Shown piece by piece: positions 1-9,208 of a stretch of DNA of 64,000 nt. The translations under genes and the position numbers were made by a program. A model generated the notes under the pieces. It saw nothing but the letters and a program-made list of their open reading frames with translations. It was not told the origin of the DNA and searched no databases. Position 1 is the first letter of the stretch, and each line of letters begins with the position of its first letter. Origin of the DNA: Microvirga pudoricolor (GTDB lineage: Bacteria > Pseudomonadota > Alphaproteobacteria > Rhizobiales > Beijerinckiaceae); NCBI RefSeq assembly GCF_016892705.1, contig NZ_JAFEMB010000002.1:434001-498000 (forward strand), read 5' to 3'.

Positions 1-57
1 TTTGCCACGCTGTCCAAGAATCTCGCTCTGACCAACAAGGACTTCTACATCCTCTAA
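1..57 (+). CDS. 3' end of an unidentified protein
   Basis: An open frame enters from the left edge and gives 18 residues (FATLSKNLALTNKDFYIL) before TAA. A strong intrinsic terminator follows within 10 bp, which supports this being the true end of a gene. The fragment is too short for me to name a family. Confidence 0.55.
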   Translation, partial: FATLSKNLALTNKDFYIL

Positions 58-63
58 CAGACC

Positions 64-91
64 GGGCGCCCCTCCCAAGGGGCGCCCTTTT
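64..91 (+). terminator. Rho-independent terminator of the left-edge gene
   Basis: A perfect 10-bp GC-rich stem (GGGCGCCCCT at 64-73, AGGGGCGCCC at 78-87) has the 4-nt loop CCCA and is followed by TTTT. It begins 7 bp after the TAA at 55-57. Confidence 0.9.
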
Positions 92-192
92 CACAGATTT
101 CCTTACGCGCGAACGTTCAAGAGGCAGGGGCACTCCGACGCATGTGGATCGTCGCCGAACCGTTCCCGGCGAGAAGGACGTCAGGTGGTGGC

Positions 193-828
193 ATGATGGA
201 TGAAGAGATCGAGGTCATTGCGCGCGCGTTCTATGAGACGGGCGATGACGCCAGGGGCTGGGACCGGGAACCCGAGACCATCAAGTGCCTCTTTCGGGAG
301 AAAGCCTCCGCGGCCATCCTCGAAATCGATCGCGTTCCGGTCGACGACACCGCGAGGCTGTCCTTTCTACCGGTGAACTCTTGCTACAGCCATGTGTTCG
401 ACGGCAGCGTACCGTCATCGGTTGACCCACATGTGCCAGCCATCGTGCCACGTCGTCAGTGGGCAACGAATGCTGCACCATCCGGCTTCATGGCGGTCGT
501 GTCAGGACGGAGCATTGTGTTCGAGTTTGCCGACCAAGGGTTTCACCGCTGGGTCGGAAGACGTCGGCTGATCGGGCGTAGCGCCGTCGAAGCCTTGCCC
601 GAGTGGCGATCCGAGGGACTGATTGAATTGATCTCAAAAGCATTCCGCACGGGTCGGACTTTGACCGTGCGCGGCCTCCCCGTCGTCTGTCGCTTGCCGG
701 TCCAAGGAACGCGTCGCGACACGCGTGTCGACGTCGTCTGCACCCCTGTGCGCGGCTTCGACAACGCGTTGATCGGCGTCATGATCGAGGGTCGTGAAAT
801 CGAAAGCGCGGGCCTGCCGCTGCAGTAA
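193..828 (+). CDS. Stand-alone PAS-domain protein, no output domain
   Basis: This is a 211-residue soluble protein. The last ~110 residues resemble a PAS fold and contain VFEFADQGF...GRRRLIGRS...EALPEW. The order of elements is strikingly like the second PAS domain of the histidine kinase at 24.1-26.3 kb (VFEMANPAY...GRRNVIGK...EALPEI). The first ~50 residues (IEVIARAFYE...GWDREPE) look like a small helical module. No kinase, GGDEF or DNA-binding domain follows. I chose the ATG at 193 or 196 because AGGTGG lies at 183-188; an in-frame ATG at 142 lacks a ribosome site. It could be a sensor partner for a kinase in trans; this is inference. Confidence 0.7.
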   Translation: MMDEEIEVIARAFYETGDDARGWDREPETIKCLFREKASAAILEIDRVPVDDTARLSFLPVNSCYSHVFDGSVPSSVDPHVPAIVPRRQWATNAAPSGFMAVVSGRSIVFEFADQGFHRWVGRRRLIGRSAVEALPEWRSEGLIELISKAFRTGRTLTVRGLPVVCRLPVQGTRRDTRVDVVCTPVRGFDNALIGVMIEGREIESAGLPLQ

Positions 829-944
829 ATTGCCGGCGCACCGCAGAACAGCCCATCGTTTGCCGAAGCAAGCACGGCCGTATCGCGGCCGCCTCCACGA
901 CGAAACCGCTCTACTTCCGAAACCACCGAAATCTTTGGAAAGAT

Positions 945-1020
<76 letters not shown>

Positions 1021-1411
1021 ATCGCCCTGAGGCGAGGCCCCAAGGGATGTTCCCCTGAGGTGGCGTGCATTTAACAAACCGATTTGGTTCTGTCCACCCT
1101 CGGGGCAGAATTTTTGTCGATTTTAGGAGTGTGTCGTTCACCGGCCCCGCACGCATCTCCGGTGGTGAAGCTGCGTGCCGGCACGCGCTCGTTTCACGGT
1201 CGGTGATGGCATGCCTTCACGTGCACGATGGCGCCTCACGGGACAGGCCCCGCCGGGAGACGTGCCGTCGATCTTCGACAATACGGCTACCGTCGTTCAC
1301 CGGATGCTCTTAGGACTTTATGCCTTAGTGCTGCGGCCGAGGCGATTGATATGTCACCCGGCGTCCCGCTCTCACGGGAGGCCGGATGATCGTTGGGTCA
1401 AGGGTGCGCCG
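1021..1411. other. Gene-free stretch between tRNA-Lys and the leuA end
   Basis: I see no convincing gene here. The only structure is an imperfect hairpin at 1358-1385 (CCGGC-G-TCCCG, loop CTCTCA, CGGGA-G-GCCGG), about 27 nt downstream of the leuA stop. It lacks a U-tract, so it may be a 3' mRNA stabiliser or Rho-dependent end rather than an intrinsic terminator. Confidence 0.5.
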
Positions 1412-2971
1412 TCACTCCGCCGCATGCTGCGCGTGAAGTCTTGCGCCCCGGCTCATCAGCTTGTTCAGGGCCCCGAGATAGGCCTGGGCCGAGGCCACGA
1501 GGGTATCGGGATCGGCCGCACGGGAGGTGACACTGCGATCGTCCGCCGAGAGGCGGACGGAGACCTCGGCCTGGGCGTCCGTGCCCTCGGTCACCGCATG
1601 GACCTGATAGAGCTCCAGCACTGCCTCGTGGGGCACCAGCGCCTTGATGGCGTTGAAGGTGGCGTCCACCGGACCGTTGCCCTCCTGCTCCTCGATCACG
1701 ACCTTGTCGTCGACCTGCAGGCGCATGGTGGCGCGCTGCGGGCCGCGCGTGCCGGCCACGATGGACAGAGAGATCAGCTTGATGCGATCATTGGCCATGG
1801 CGATGTTCTGATCGACGAGGGCCTCGATATCCTCGTCGTAGACATGCTTCTTGCGGTCGGCCAATTCCTTGAAGCGCACGAAGGCGTCCTCGAATTGGTT
1901 ATCGCCCAGCTCATACCCCATGTCTTTCAGCTTGCTGCGGAAGGCGGCGCGGCCGGAATGCTTGCCCATGACCAGGGACGTCTTGGACACACCTACCGAT
2001 TCCGGAGTCATGATCTCATAGGTCTGGGCGTGCTTGAGCATGCCGTCCTGGTGGATGCCGCTCTCGTGGGCGAAGGCGTTCCGGCCCACGATGGCCTTAT
2101 TGTACTGCACCGGGAACGAGGTCGCGGCGGAGGCCATCTTCGACGCGCGCGTCAGCATCGCGGCCTCGATCCCGGTCTCGTACGGCAACACGTCGCCGCG
2201 CGTCTTGATCGCCATCACGATCTCTTCCAAGGCGGCATTGCCGGCGCGCTCGCCGATGCCGTTGAGCGTGCATTCGATCTGCCGGGCGCCGCCCTCCAGG
2301 GCCGCCAGGGAGTTTGCGACGGCCAAGCCCAAGTCGTTGTGGCAATGGGCCGAGAAGACCGCCTTGTCGGCGTTCGGCACGCGCTCGCGCACGGCCCTGA
2401 ACATGGCGCGGTATTCGTCGGGCGTGGCGTAGCCGACCGTGTCGGGCAGGTTGATCGTGGTCGCGCCGGCCTTGATGGCCGCCTCGACGCAGCGGCAGAG
2501 ATAGTCGATGGGCGTGCGGGTGGCGTCCATGGCCGACCACTCGATGTCCTCGATCAGGTTACGGGCCTGAGCGACCGTGGCCGTGATGATCTCGATCACC
2601 TGGTCCTCGGTCTTGCGCATCTGGTGCTCGAGGTGGATCGGCGAGGTGGACACGAAGGTATGGATCCGGGGCCGCGCCGCGTGCTTCACGGCCTCCCCGG
2701 CCCGGGCAATGTCGGCCGAGATGGCGCGGGCGAGGCCCGCCACCACGGAATTCTTCACCCTCTGGGCGATGAGGGACACGGCCTCGAAATCGCCGTTCGA
2801 TGCAATCGGGAAGCCTGCTTCGATGATATCGACCCCCATGGTGTCCAGCATGGAGGCGACCTCCAGCTTCTCCTCCAGGGTCATGGTCGCGCCGGGGCAT
2901 TGCTCGCCGTCGCGCAGGGTGGTGTCGAAGATCAATACGCGGTCTTTGGCCGAACCGGTGGAAACGCTCAT
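1412..2971 (-). CDS. leuA: 2-isopropylmalate synthase
   Basis: It catalyses the first committed step of leucine synthesis, acetyl-CoA + 2-ketoisovalerate to 2-isopropylmalate. The 519 residues are the normal length for the long bacterial type. The TIM barrel starts with FDTTLRDGEQCPGATM (about 15-30); metal-ligand motifs HCHNDLG and NGIGERAGN follow. The C-terminal LeuA dimer/allosteric domain occupies about 390-510. The ATG start has AGAAGGA 8 nt upstream. Its 5' leader encodes a leucine-rich peptide (3073-3168), so leucine-responsive control is likely. Confidence 0.97.
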   Translation of the reverse strand: MSVSTGSAKDRVLIFDTTLRDGEQCPGATMTLEEKLEVASMLDTMGVDIIEAGFPIASNGDFEAVSLIAQRVKNSVVAGLARAISADIARAGEAVKHAARPRIHTFVSTSPIHLEHQMRKTEDQVIEIITATVAQARNLIEDIEWSAMDATRTPIDYLCRCVEAAIKAGATTINLPDTVGYATPDEYRAMFRAVRERVPNADKAVFSAHCHNDLGLAVANSLAALEGGARQIECTLNGIGERAGNAALEEIVMAIKTRGDVLPYETGIEAAMLTRASKMASAATSFPVQYNKAIVGRNAFAHESGIHQDGMLKHAQTYEIMTPESVGVSKTSLVMGKHSGRAAFRSKLKDMGYELGDNQFEDAFVRFKELADRKKHVYDEDIEALVDQNIAMANDRIKLISLSIVAGTRGPQRATMRLQVDDKVVIEEQEGNGPVDATFNAIKALVPHEAVLELYQVHAVTEGTDAQAEVSVRLSADDRSVTSRAADPDTLVASAQAYLGALNKLMSRGARLHAQHAAE

Positions 2972-3079
2972 CTCAAAAGTCCTTCTTGGGGCAGCGCGTC
3001 ATTCTGTTAGCGCGTCAGGTCAGTTCCGTTAGCGAACCCCTGAGAGCCCAGGCACGAAAGCCCAGCCGACCCTCAGGGG
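2972..3079 (-). promoter_or_regulatory. leuA 5' leader with hairpin and SD-complementary Leu codons
   Basis: Between the leader-peptide stop and leuA lies an 8-bp inverted repeat: CCCCTGAG, overlapping the leader stop codon, at 3072-3079 and CTCAGGGG at 3037-3044. No U-tract follows it. The leuA Shine-Dalgarno AGAAGGA (complement of 2980-2986) is exactly complementary for 7 nt to TCCTTCT within the leader Leu codons (complement of 3089-3095). A ribosome stalled on Leu codons could therefore free the SD. This mechanism is inference; the repeats are seen directly. Confidence 0.55.
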
Positions 3080-3168
3080 CAGCTAAGGAGAAGGAGACCA
3101 AGGAGGCGAGCGCTGTCGGCCGCAGAAGCGGTCCCGATCTTTCCAGCGCTGGTCGAGCCGATGAACAT
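3073..3168 (-). CDS. Leucine leader peptide of leuA (leuL-like)
   Basis: A 31-codon ORF starts at an ATG with GGAGG 11 nt upstream (complement of 3181-3185). It ends with the run RLLGLLLLSCP and TGA. Six of eight consecutive codons are Leu (CTC/CTT), and the frame ends about 100 bp before leuA. A Leu-codon cluster just upstream of leuA is the hallmark of ribosome-mediated leucine attenuation, known for leu operons in proteobacteria. The exact start is uncertain because the frame is open further upstream. Confidence 0.7.
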   Translation of the reverse strand: MFIGSTSAGKIGTASAADSARLLGLLLLSCP

Positions 3169-3411
3169 CGCGGCCCCGTCCTCCGAAAGCATCGCCAAAG
3201 CGGATGCGAAAGCTGCTTGTACTGGGAGTTCAGCCGCAAGGCAACCCGATGGGCCTTCGTCAAAAGACGAAGAAACGCCCGCGGCAATCAAGAACACATT
3301 CCCATGAAAAAGAAACTGAGTTACATATTAATCGAGGGGCGAAAGCAGCAGCGCCGGGCCAGCGGCGCGACCGGGCAGGATAGGCTTACCCGGCTGTGGC
3401 GACAGCCTCGC

Positions 3412-3424
3412 CCTCCATCGGAGG
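3412..3424 (+). promoter_or_regulatory. Hairpin sequestering the SD of the 29-aa ORF
   Basis: CCTCC (3412-3416), loop ATC, GGAGG (3420-3424): the only good ribosome site of the following mini-ORF lies in one arm of a 5-bp stem. Just upstream is a second small hairpin, GGCTGT-GGCG-ACAGCC. Confidence 0.4.
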
Positions 3425-3431
3425 TGACGCG

Positions 3432-3521
3432 ATGTGGTTTCTACCCATCAGCATCACGCTTGAGGTGAAAAGGACCCGGACCGCCTGGCAAGTCGTGTTC
3501 CGGGTCCAATTGGTAGCCTAG
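3432..3521 (+). CDS. Possible 29-residue protein
   Basis: The ATG follows GGAGG by 7 nt, ideal spacing. The peptide begins MWFLPISITLEVK and is otherwise basic and hydrophobic (WQVVFRVQLVA end). An inverted repeat, GGACCCGG/CCGGGTCC, lies inside the frame. A second hairpin (GGGCGG-AAGT-CCGCCC, 3534-3549) follows the stop. A longer overlapping frame (3304-3468, begins MKKKLSYILIEG) has no ribosome site. I recognise no family. It could equally be part of a structured RNA. Confidence 0.4.
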   Translation: MWFLPISITLEVKRTRTAWQVVFRVQLVA

Positions 3522-3668
3522 GCAAAGGAGGGTGGGCGGAAGTCCGCCCTCCACTCCGAGAGTATAGACCCGAGGCTTCGCCGTTTCAAGGTTTCACTGG
3601 GTGCCACGCTGCGGCTTGTCCCAAGCCAGCTTGGCCTTTACCGATGGCGAAATGTTTCGGAGGTTTTT

Positions 3669-4001
3669 ATGCTCTTGAAAGCCCGCACGGTTCTGGCCGC
3701 TCTCGCACTCCTTCCTCTCGTCGCCTGTCAGCAGACGGCCTCCCCACCACCGCCTCAAGGTGCCGTCTCCACAATCACGCCGTCGACATTCCGCATGCCG
3801 GAGGGCTCAGGCTGCCGGGGTGAGGTCGAACGCACCCGCGCCGTGATGGACAACGATCTCCAGATGGGCCACGTCGCCGCGAGCGTGCATGGGCGCGTCG
3901 CGAGGGAGATCGACCAGGCGGCGGCCCTCTGCTCCTCGGGCGAAGAAGCCCGGTCCGTCGCCATGATCAACGCCACGAAATCCCGCTATGGCTATCGCTG
4001 A
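3669..4001 (+). CDS. Small hypothetical lipoprotein
   Basis: The 110-residue protein has a signal peptide ending in a lipobox (LVAC, Cys20), so it is predicted to be lipidated and exported. The rest is a Pro/Ser/Thr-rich linker and a short helical domain with two Cys (SGCRGEVERT, ALCSSGEEA), possibly a disulfide. GGAGG lies 5 nt before ATG. It converges on the NUDIX gene with its stop overlapping that gene's end. Function unknown. Confidence 0.75.
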   Translation: MLLKARTVLAALALLPLVACQQTASPPPPQGAVSTITPSTFRMPEGSGCRGEVERTRAVMDNDLQMGHVAASVHGRVAREIDQAAALCSSGEEARSVAMINATKSRYGYR

Positions 4002-4705
4002 GCGAAATGCCAGCGCATGAAGTGCTGCACATATTGCGGCATGCGCTTGGGATCGATGTCGTCGGGCCCGCGGATGACCCGGACATCCGCGAGTTCGGGC
4101 TCGGAAGATAACGCAAGGGAAGACCTAATGGAGCGTGCGGCCACATCGGCCGGTTCGTGCAGGACGACATAACGCAGAAGGGCGATCGCGGGCCATGCGC
4201 GGACAACGATCCAGGATTCGTCGACCGTGTAGGCATCGCCCGCAAGACCCGTTTCCTCGAACAACTCACGGGTCAGGCTGTCGGCCAGATTGACGGTGCC
4301 GTCCGGGCGCAGGTCGGACGGGTCCGGCGTCCCCGAGGCGAAATAGACCCGCCCCGCATTGGCGGTGTGTTCCGCCATCACGCCGCAGAGAAACGCGCCA
4401 TCCGCACCCTGAAGGGCGCCGGCCGCGAACCCGTTGGCGATGGATCCGTCGGGCTGGCCCAGATCGAGCCAGCCGAGGAGGTTTTTGAAGTCCACCTCCG
4501 AATAGATCATCCGGCAGGCATCCTCCGTGATGTCGACGTCCCGCACGACCAGCACGCGGCCGTTGAATATCTTCGGCTTCTGGGCTTTACGGCGGATCCA
4601 ATTGGCCTCGATGGCCTCGCGGTTTTCCTCGGCCCACGGCCAGTCCATGGTTTCGCAGCGACCCTCGACCGTGGCGACGCGGGTGATCTGGATCTCGCGG
4701 TTCAT
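3992..4705 (-). CDS. NUDIX hydrolase
   Basis: The 237-residue protein has a NUDIX helix, LTRELFEETGL, near residues 142-152, preceded by GTVNLADS. The expected early Glu of the 23-residue box is not obvious, but RELFEETG is complete. The N-terminal ~90 residues form a separate domain (NGRVLVVRDVDI). The substrate is unknown, though NUDIX enzymes usually cleave nucleoside-diphosphate-X bonds. Its ATG overlaps the TGA of the phzF-like gene (ATGA), so it is the third gene of pdxY-phzF-nudix. A much longer frame upstream is antisense noise; this start is fixed by the overlap. Confidence 0.85.
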   Translation of the reverse strand: MNREIQITRVATVEGRCETMDWPWAEENREAIEANWIRRKAQKPKIFNGRVLVVRDVDITEDACRMIYSEVDFKNLLGWLDLGQPDGSIANGFAAGALQGADGAFLCGVMAEHTANAGRVYFASGTPDPSDLRPDGTVNLADSLTRELFEETGLAGDAYTVDESWIVVRAWPAIALLRYVVLHEPADVAARSIRSSLALSSEPELADVRVIRGPDDIDPKRMPQYVQHFMRWHFAQR

Positions 4706-5607
4706 GCCAGGAACTCGCCCCGCGAGACCAGAACGGCCTGCCCTCCGATTTCCGCCGAGACGAGAACACCGTTTTCGATGACCATCTGCAGGGCAATTTC
4801 GCTGGGACGCCCCATCTCGACGCCCTGTTCGATGACGATCCCGTGCTCGCCCTCGCCGAGGGGTTCGCATTGCATCAGCGCCCCCGCGAAAGCCGCCGCG
4901 GCCGAGCCGGTGGCCGGATCTTCGGCGACGCCCATCCCGAGCCCGAACATCCGGGCGCGGAACCGCAGGCCAGCGCTGCCCGGCAGACGCGTATAGACGT
5001 AAGCGGCCGGGTGATCGCTGTCGGAGAAGATCTTCTCGAAGGTTTCGCCCTGAGCCCGGGCCCGCGCCAGGATCTCAGGACTCGCCACCGGGACAAGATC
5101 GTACGCCACCCCTGCCGAATGCCGGCTCGGCACATGCCGGTCGAAGCCGATCTCGGTCGGGTCCAGGCCGAGGGCCCATGCGCAATCCGCCGTCTCCTTG
5201 CCCTCGCCCCAGACGAAGGGCAGGCGCGGCAGACGGAAGCGCGCCGATCCCCTTCCCTCGCCCTCGACCTGCGCCACGCAGGACACGATGCCGACCTTCT
5301 CCTTCAGGCCGAAAGCGAGCGCGTCGGTCCGCTTGTCCGGGTCGAGGAGAGCCATCAGCACGGCGGTGCCGATCGTCGGGTGGCCAGCGAAAGGCAGTTC
5401 CCGCTTCGGCGTGAAGATGCGGATATCCGCCCGCTGGCGTGGATCCTCGGGCGGCAGGACGAACACGGTCTCGGAGAGGTTGAACTCACCGGCGATGGCC
5501 TGCATCCGCCCGTCATCCAGGCCCTCCGCGTCGAGAACGACCGCGAGGGGATTGCCCGTCAGGGCCTCACCGGAAAAAACGTCGAGGGTGTAGAAGCGTC
5601 GGGTCAC
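4702..5607 (-). CDS. PhzF-family epimerase/isomerase
   Basis: The 301-residue protein has two-lobed PhzF-fold signatures: TLDVFSGEALTGNPLAVV at the N-terminus, FTPKRELPFAGHPTIG around 70-85 and DPATGSAAAAF in the second lobe. The catalytic Glu of the family is in NLSETVFV. The substrate is unknown; this subfamily is not evidence of phenazine production. I prefer the GTG start at 5607, which has AAGAGG 7 nt upstream. A TTG at 5613 overlapping the pdxY stop is possible. It is co-transcribed with pdxY. Confidence 0.88.
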   Translation of the reverse strand: MTRRFYTLDVFSGEALTGNPLAVVLDAEGLDDGRMQAIAGEFNLSETVFVLPPEDPRQRADIRIFTPKRELPFAGHPTIGTAVLMALLDPDKRTDALAFGLKEKVGIVSCVAQVEGEGRGSARFRLPRLPFVWGEGKETADCAWALGLDPTEIGFDRHVPSRHSAGVAYDLVPVASPEILARARAQGETFEKIFSDSDHPAAYVYTRLPGSAGLRFRARMFGLGMGVAEDPATGSAAAAFAGALMQCEPLGEGEHGIVIEQGVEMGRPSEIALQMVIENGVLVSAEIGGQAVLVSRGEFLA

Positions 5608-5609
5608 GG

Positions 5610-6458
5610 TCAAACCTCTTCAGGGGTGAAGCGATGGGTGGGAGCCACAAATTCCTCCTGGGCCGCCACGAGCAGGATCTCACGGGAGCCCGCCTCCTCC
5701 GTGCGCTTCAGGAGGCCATAGACGGACGATGCGGCCTCGGACAAGGCAATGGAGGCGGAACGGCTTTTCGCATAATGGACGAAGAACAAGGCCGCGATGG
5801 CATCTCCCGCCCCGTTGACGCTGATTGACAGCCGCGGCGTGCGCACCCGCCAGAACCGGCCGCCTTCGGCGGCGATGAGATCGACCGCGTCGGCGGGCGT
5901 GTCGTCGGCGATGACCGAGGTGGCCAGGATCGTTCTCGGACCCAGGAGGTGGACCGCCGACAGGGCTTCCTTAACGGAATCACGGCTCGCCGTCGCGATG
6001 CCCGACAGGTAATCCAGCTCGAACTGGTTCGGCGTGATGATGTCTGCCGCGGGGATCGCCTGCTCCTTCATGAATTCGGGCACGCCCGGACGCACGAAAA
6101 TCCCGCGTCCGACATCGCCGATCACCGGATCGCAGCAGTAGAGCGCGCCAGGGTTCGCGGCCCGCACCCGGGCTACGGCGGACAGGATCGCGTTGCCGAT
6201 ATCGGCCGACCCCATGTAGCCGGACAGAACCCCATCGCAGCGCGGCAGGACGCCCCTTTCGGCGATGCCCTCCACCAGTTCCTCGATGGCGGGACCGTCG
6301 AACACGCGGCCCTTCCACGATCCATAACCCGTATGGTTGGAGAACTGCACCGTGTGGACCGGCCATACCTCGACCCCGAGGCGCTGCATGGGAAAGACGG
6401 CCGACGCATTGCCCACATGCCCGTAGGCGACGTGAGACTGGATCGAGAGGACGTTCAT
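5610..6458 (-). CDS. pdxY: Pyridoxal kinase
   Basis: It phosphorylates pyridoxal in vitamin B6 salvage. The 282 residues match PdxY length. The ribokinase-like fold shows [18 protein letters not shown] at the start, [13 protein letters not shown] in the middle, [12 protein letters not shown], and the catalytic-loop [14 protein letters not shown] with Asp as base. The ATG at 6458 gives the conserved [10 protein letters not shown] beginning. It heads an operon with phzF and nudix. pdxH, the oxidase of the same pathway, is at 54.3 kb. Confidence 0.95.
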   Translation of the reverse strand: MNVLSIQSHVAYGHVGNASAVFPMQRLGVEVWPVHTVQFSNHTGYGSWKGRVFDGPAIEELVEGIAERGVLPRCDGVLSGYMGSADIGNAILSAVARVRAANPGALYCCDPVIGDVGRGIFVRPGVPEFMKEQAIPAADIITPNQFELDYLSGIATASRDSVKEALSAVHLLGPRTILATSVIADDTPADAVDLIAAEGGRFWRVRTPRLSISVNGAGDAIAALFFVHYAKSRSASIALSEAASSVYGLLKRTEEAGSREILLVAAQEEFVAPTHRFTPEEV

Positions 6459-6614
6459 GGAGGCTGACCCTGCTGACGGCCCTGGGTTAGCGCATGCCGG
6501 CCCGTCCATCAAATGGAGCGGCGTGATGTTTCGCATCAAGAGACGCGATGAGACAACGTGAGCCGGGAACCAGGGCCCCCTCCTGACTTTAGGGTTAAGG
6601 CCACGGAGCTTTTC

Positions 6615-7136
6615 ATGGATTTCGGCACCATCAAGACAGTGACCCTCGATTTCGTGCGCGAGCACCAGAGCTACGCGCCCTTCATCGTGGGCGCCATGAC
6701 CTTTGCCGAATCACTGGCCTTCATCTCCCTCCTCCTGCCCGCCACGACGCTGATCGTGGCCGTCGGCGTGATGCTGGCGGCTTCCGGATCGGGGTTTTGG
6801 CCCGTCTGGGCCGGCGCCGTGATCGGTGCCCTGCTCGGCTACGCCCTGTCCTACGAGTTCGGGCGCAGGTTCCAAGCCTCCGCCTATCAGGTCTGGCCGC
6901 TGTCCCGGAAACCTCAGTTAGTCGCCCGTGGCGAACGCTTCTTCGGGCGCTTCGGTCCCTGGGCGATCCTTCTCGCCCGTTTCTTCGGCCCGGTCAGGGC
7001 TGTGGTGCCCATGATGGGAGGCGTATTCCGGATGTCGCGGCCACAGTTCCAGTCCGCCAACCTCGTTTCGGCATTGATCTGGGGCTTTCTCCTGCTGGCT
7101 CCCGGTGCCGGCTTGGCCGCCTATATGAGCCTCTGA
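6615..7136 (+). CDS. DedA-family membrane protein
   Basis: The 173-residue polytopic inner-membrane protein carries the SNARE-associated/DedA core: FAESLAFISLLLPATTLI, then GALLGYALSYEFGRRF, the conserved GRFGPWAILLARFFGPVRAVVPMMGG and a C-terminal hydrophobic helix. DedA proteins act in lipid flipping and membrane homeostasis. I chose the ATG with GGAG 6 nt upstream; a GTG at 6558 would add 19 residues. Confidence 0.88.
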   Translation: MDFGTIKTVTLDFVREHQSYAPFIVGAMTFAESLAFISLLLPATTLIVAVGVMLAASGSGFWPVWAGAVIGALLGYALSYEFGRRFQASAYQVWPLSRKPQLVARGERFFGRFGPWAILLARFFGPVRAVVPMMGGVFRMSRPQFQSANLVSALIWGFLLLAPGAGLAAYMSL

Positions 7137-7205
7137 TCGACCCCGGCCTTGAGGGAACAGGCCTCCTCCCCGGTCATTGACCTGTCATCACGACAGGAGA
7201 TCCCC

Positions 7206-7361
7206 ATGGGCAAAGGCAAAATGAACGGCGATAATTCCGGCGAGAGCAAGAAGCACCCGGGCGACCATGTGCGGGGCTCCGGCGGGACCACCAAAAAGAG
7301 GCTGGATCCTGGCCACCAGGACAACAACAAAGCTGCCAACACGAAGAGCAACCAGCAATAA
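7206..7361 (+). CDS. Small very hydrophilic protein
   Basis: The 51-residue product starts MGKGKMNGDNSGESKKHP and is rich in Lys, Gly, Asn, Asp and Gln, without hydrophobic residues for a core; it is probably disordered. AGGAGA lies 5 nt before the ATG. The composition recalls small stress-related hydrophilic proteins, but I do not recognise a family. Confidence 0.6.
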   Translation: MGKGKMNGDNSGESKKHPGDHVRGSGGTTKKRLDPGHQDNNKAANTKSNQQ

Positions 7362-7433
7362 AAGAGAGCCCCTGGAACGTCGTTTTCAGGAGTTTCCTCT
7401 ACGTTCATGCAGCTTGGCAATGGCTTGTGAATA

Positions 7434-7455
7434 ATGTTACGCATATGTGTAACAT
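7434..7455. promoter_or_regulatory. 22-bp near-perfect palindrome, candidate operator
   Basis: Arms ATGTTAC and GTAACAT flank GCATATGT. Only one symmetric base pair of the 22 bp deviates from perfect dyad symmetry. It lies 18 bp before the next gene start, where a transcription factor site would be expected. The binding protein is unknown. Confidence 0.5.
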
Positions 7456-7473
7456 GATTTCAAAGCTATTGCC

Positions 7474-7818
7474 ATGGTTCATAAATCTCCAGAAAATTTC
7501 GATTGGTACGAAGACGATCAGCCCCTCGACACGACGGTAGCCAGCCCCGTTCCCGGGCTCCCAGGGTCCTGGAGCAACTACACGTGGTGGCTGGCCTGCA
7601 TCGGCTTTGCCCTGGTCTGGATCGTCGAGAGCCTCGGCTCCATCGACAGCGCTCGCGGCTTCGCGAGCTACAGCGCCTTCGCCGGACAGATGTGGAACCT
7701 GATGCTCGTCCTGGGCATCTGCTACGTCATCTTCCGCGTGTCACGGCCCCTGAGCGGCCTATCCTACGTTCTCAGCGGGTCGGCGGCCGCCTACCTCCTG
7801 TTGACGCATTCCTTCTAG
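7474..7818 (+). CDS. Hypothetical inner-membrane protein
   Basis: The 114-residue protein has an acidic N-terminal tail (FDWYEDDQPLD) and about three hydrophobic segments: WWLACIGFALVWIVESL, MWNLMLVLGICYVIF and LSYVLSGSAAAYLLL. There is no clear SD. A 22-bp palindrome precedes it and a bidirectional terminator follows. No family recognised. Confidence 0.6.
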   Translation: MVHKSPENFDWYEDDQPLDTTVASPVPGLPGSWSNYTWWLACIGFALVWIVESLGSIDSARGFASYSAFAGQMWNLMLVLGICYVIFRVSRPLSGLSYVLSGSAAAYLLLTHSF

Positions 7819-7847
7819 GGCTCGGAGAGCCGACAACAGGGTCCAAG

Positions 7848-7880
7848 AAAAAAGCCCCGGGTCGCGCGACCCGGGGCTTT
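7848..7880. terminator. Bidirectional terminator between the membrane gene and ilvC
   Basis: A perfect 10-bp stem (GCCCCGGGTC 7854-7863, GACCCGGGGC 7868-7877, loop GCGC) has AAAAAA at 7848-7853 on the ilvC side, read as U6, and TTT on the other side. It terminates ilvC best. Confidence 0.9.
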
Positions 7881-7905
7881 CGCTTTCCAGCGGCCTGGAG
7901 CCGGA

Positions 7906-8952
<1,047 letters not shown>

Positions 8953-9208
8953 CTATTCCCCAGCCCTCATTGCCATGCTCGGGATCGTCTCCCTCGCAAT
9001 TTCTCTTATCCTTGCGCCGCTTTTAGCGAACAAAGCTGCCCTGACAAGTTCCCTTTTGTCATTTTCGTTCGACCACCGAACACCCCGAGGTTGGGCCGTC
9101 CCTCGCGAGAGGGTCGCACCGTCCTCAAGGCCTTCGGGACGGTTGTCCCGCCCCCATGGCCCGCCCTATGGTCCCTTCCCGAATCCGTCAAGAACCAGGA
9201 GCCGACCC

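Noticed and set aside
1175-3010. 611-codon frame antisense to leuA
   Set aside because: Same effect; leuA is intact on the other strand and the frame has no family signature.
3304-3468. 54-codon frame beginning MKKKLSYILIEG
   Set aside because: No ribosome site, and it overlaps the better-supported mini-ORF at 3432; kept only as context.
4702-5607. Phenazine biosynthesis
   Set aside because: PhzF-like proteins are widespread; no other phz genes are present.
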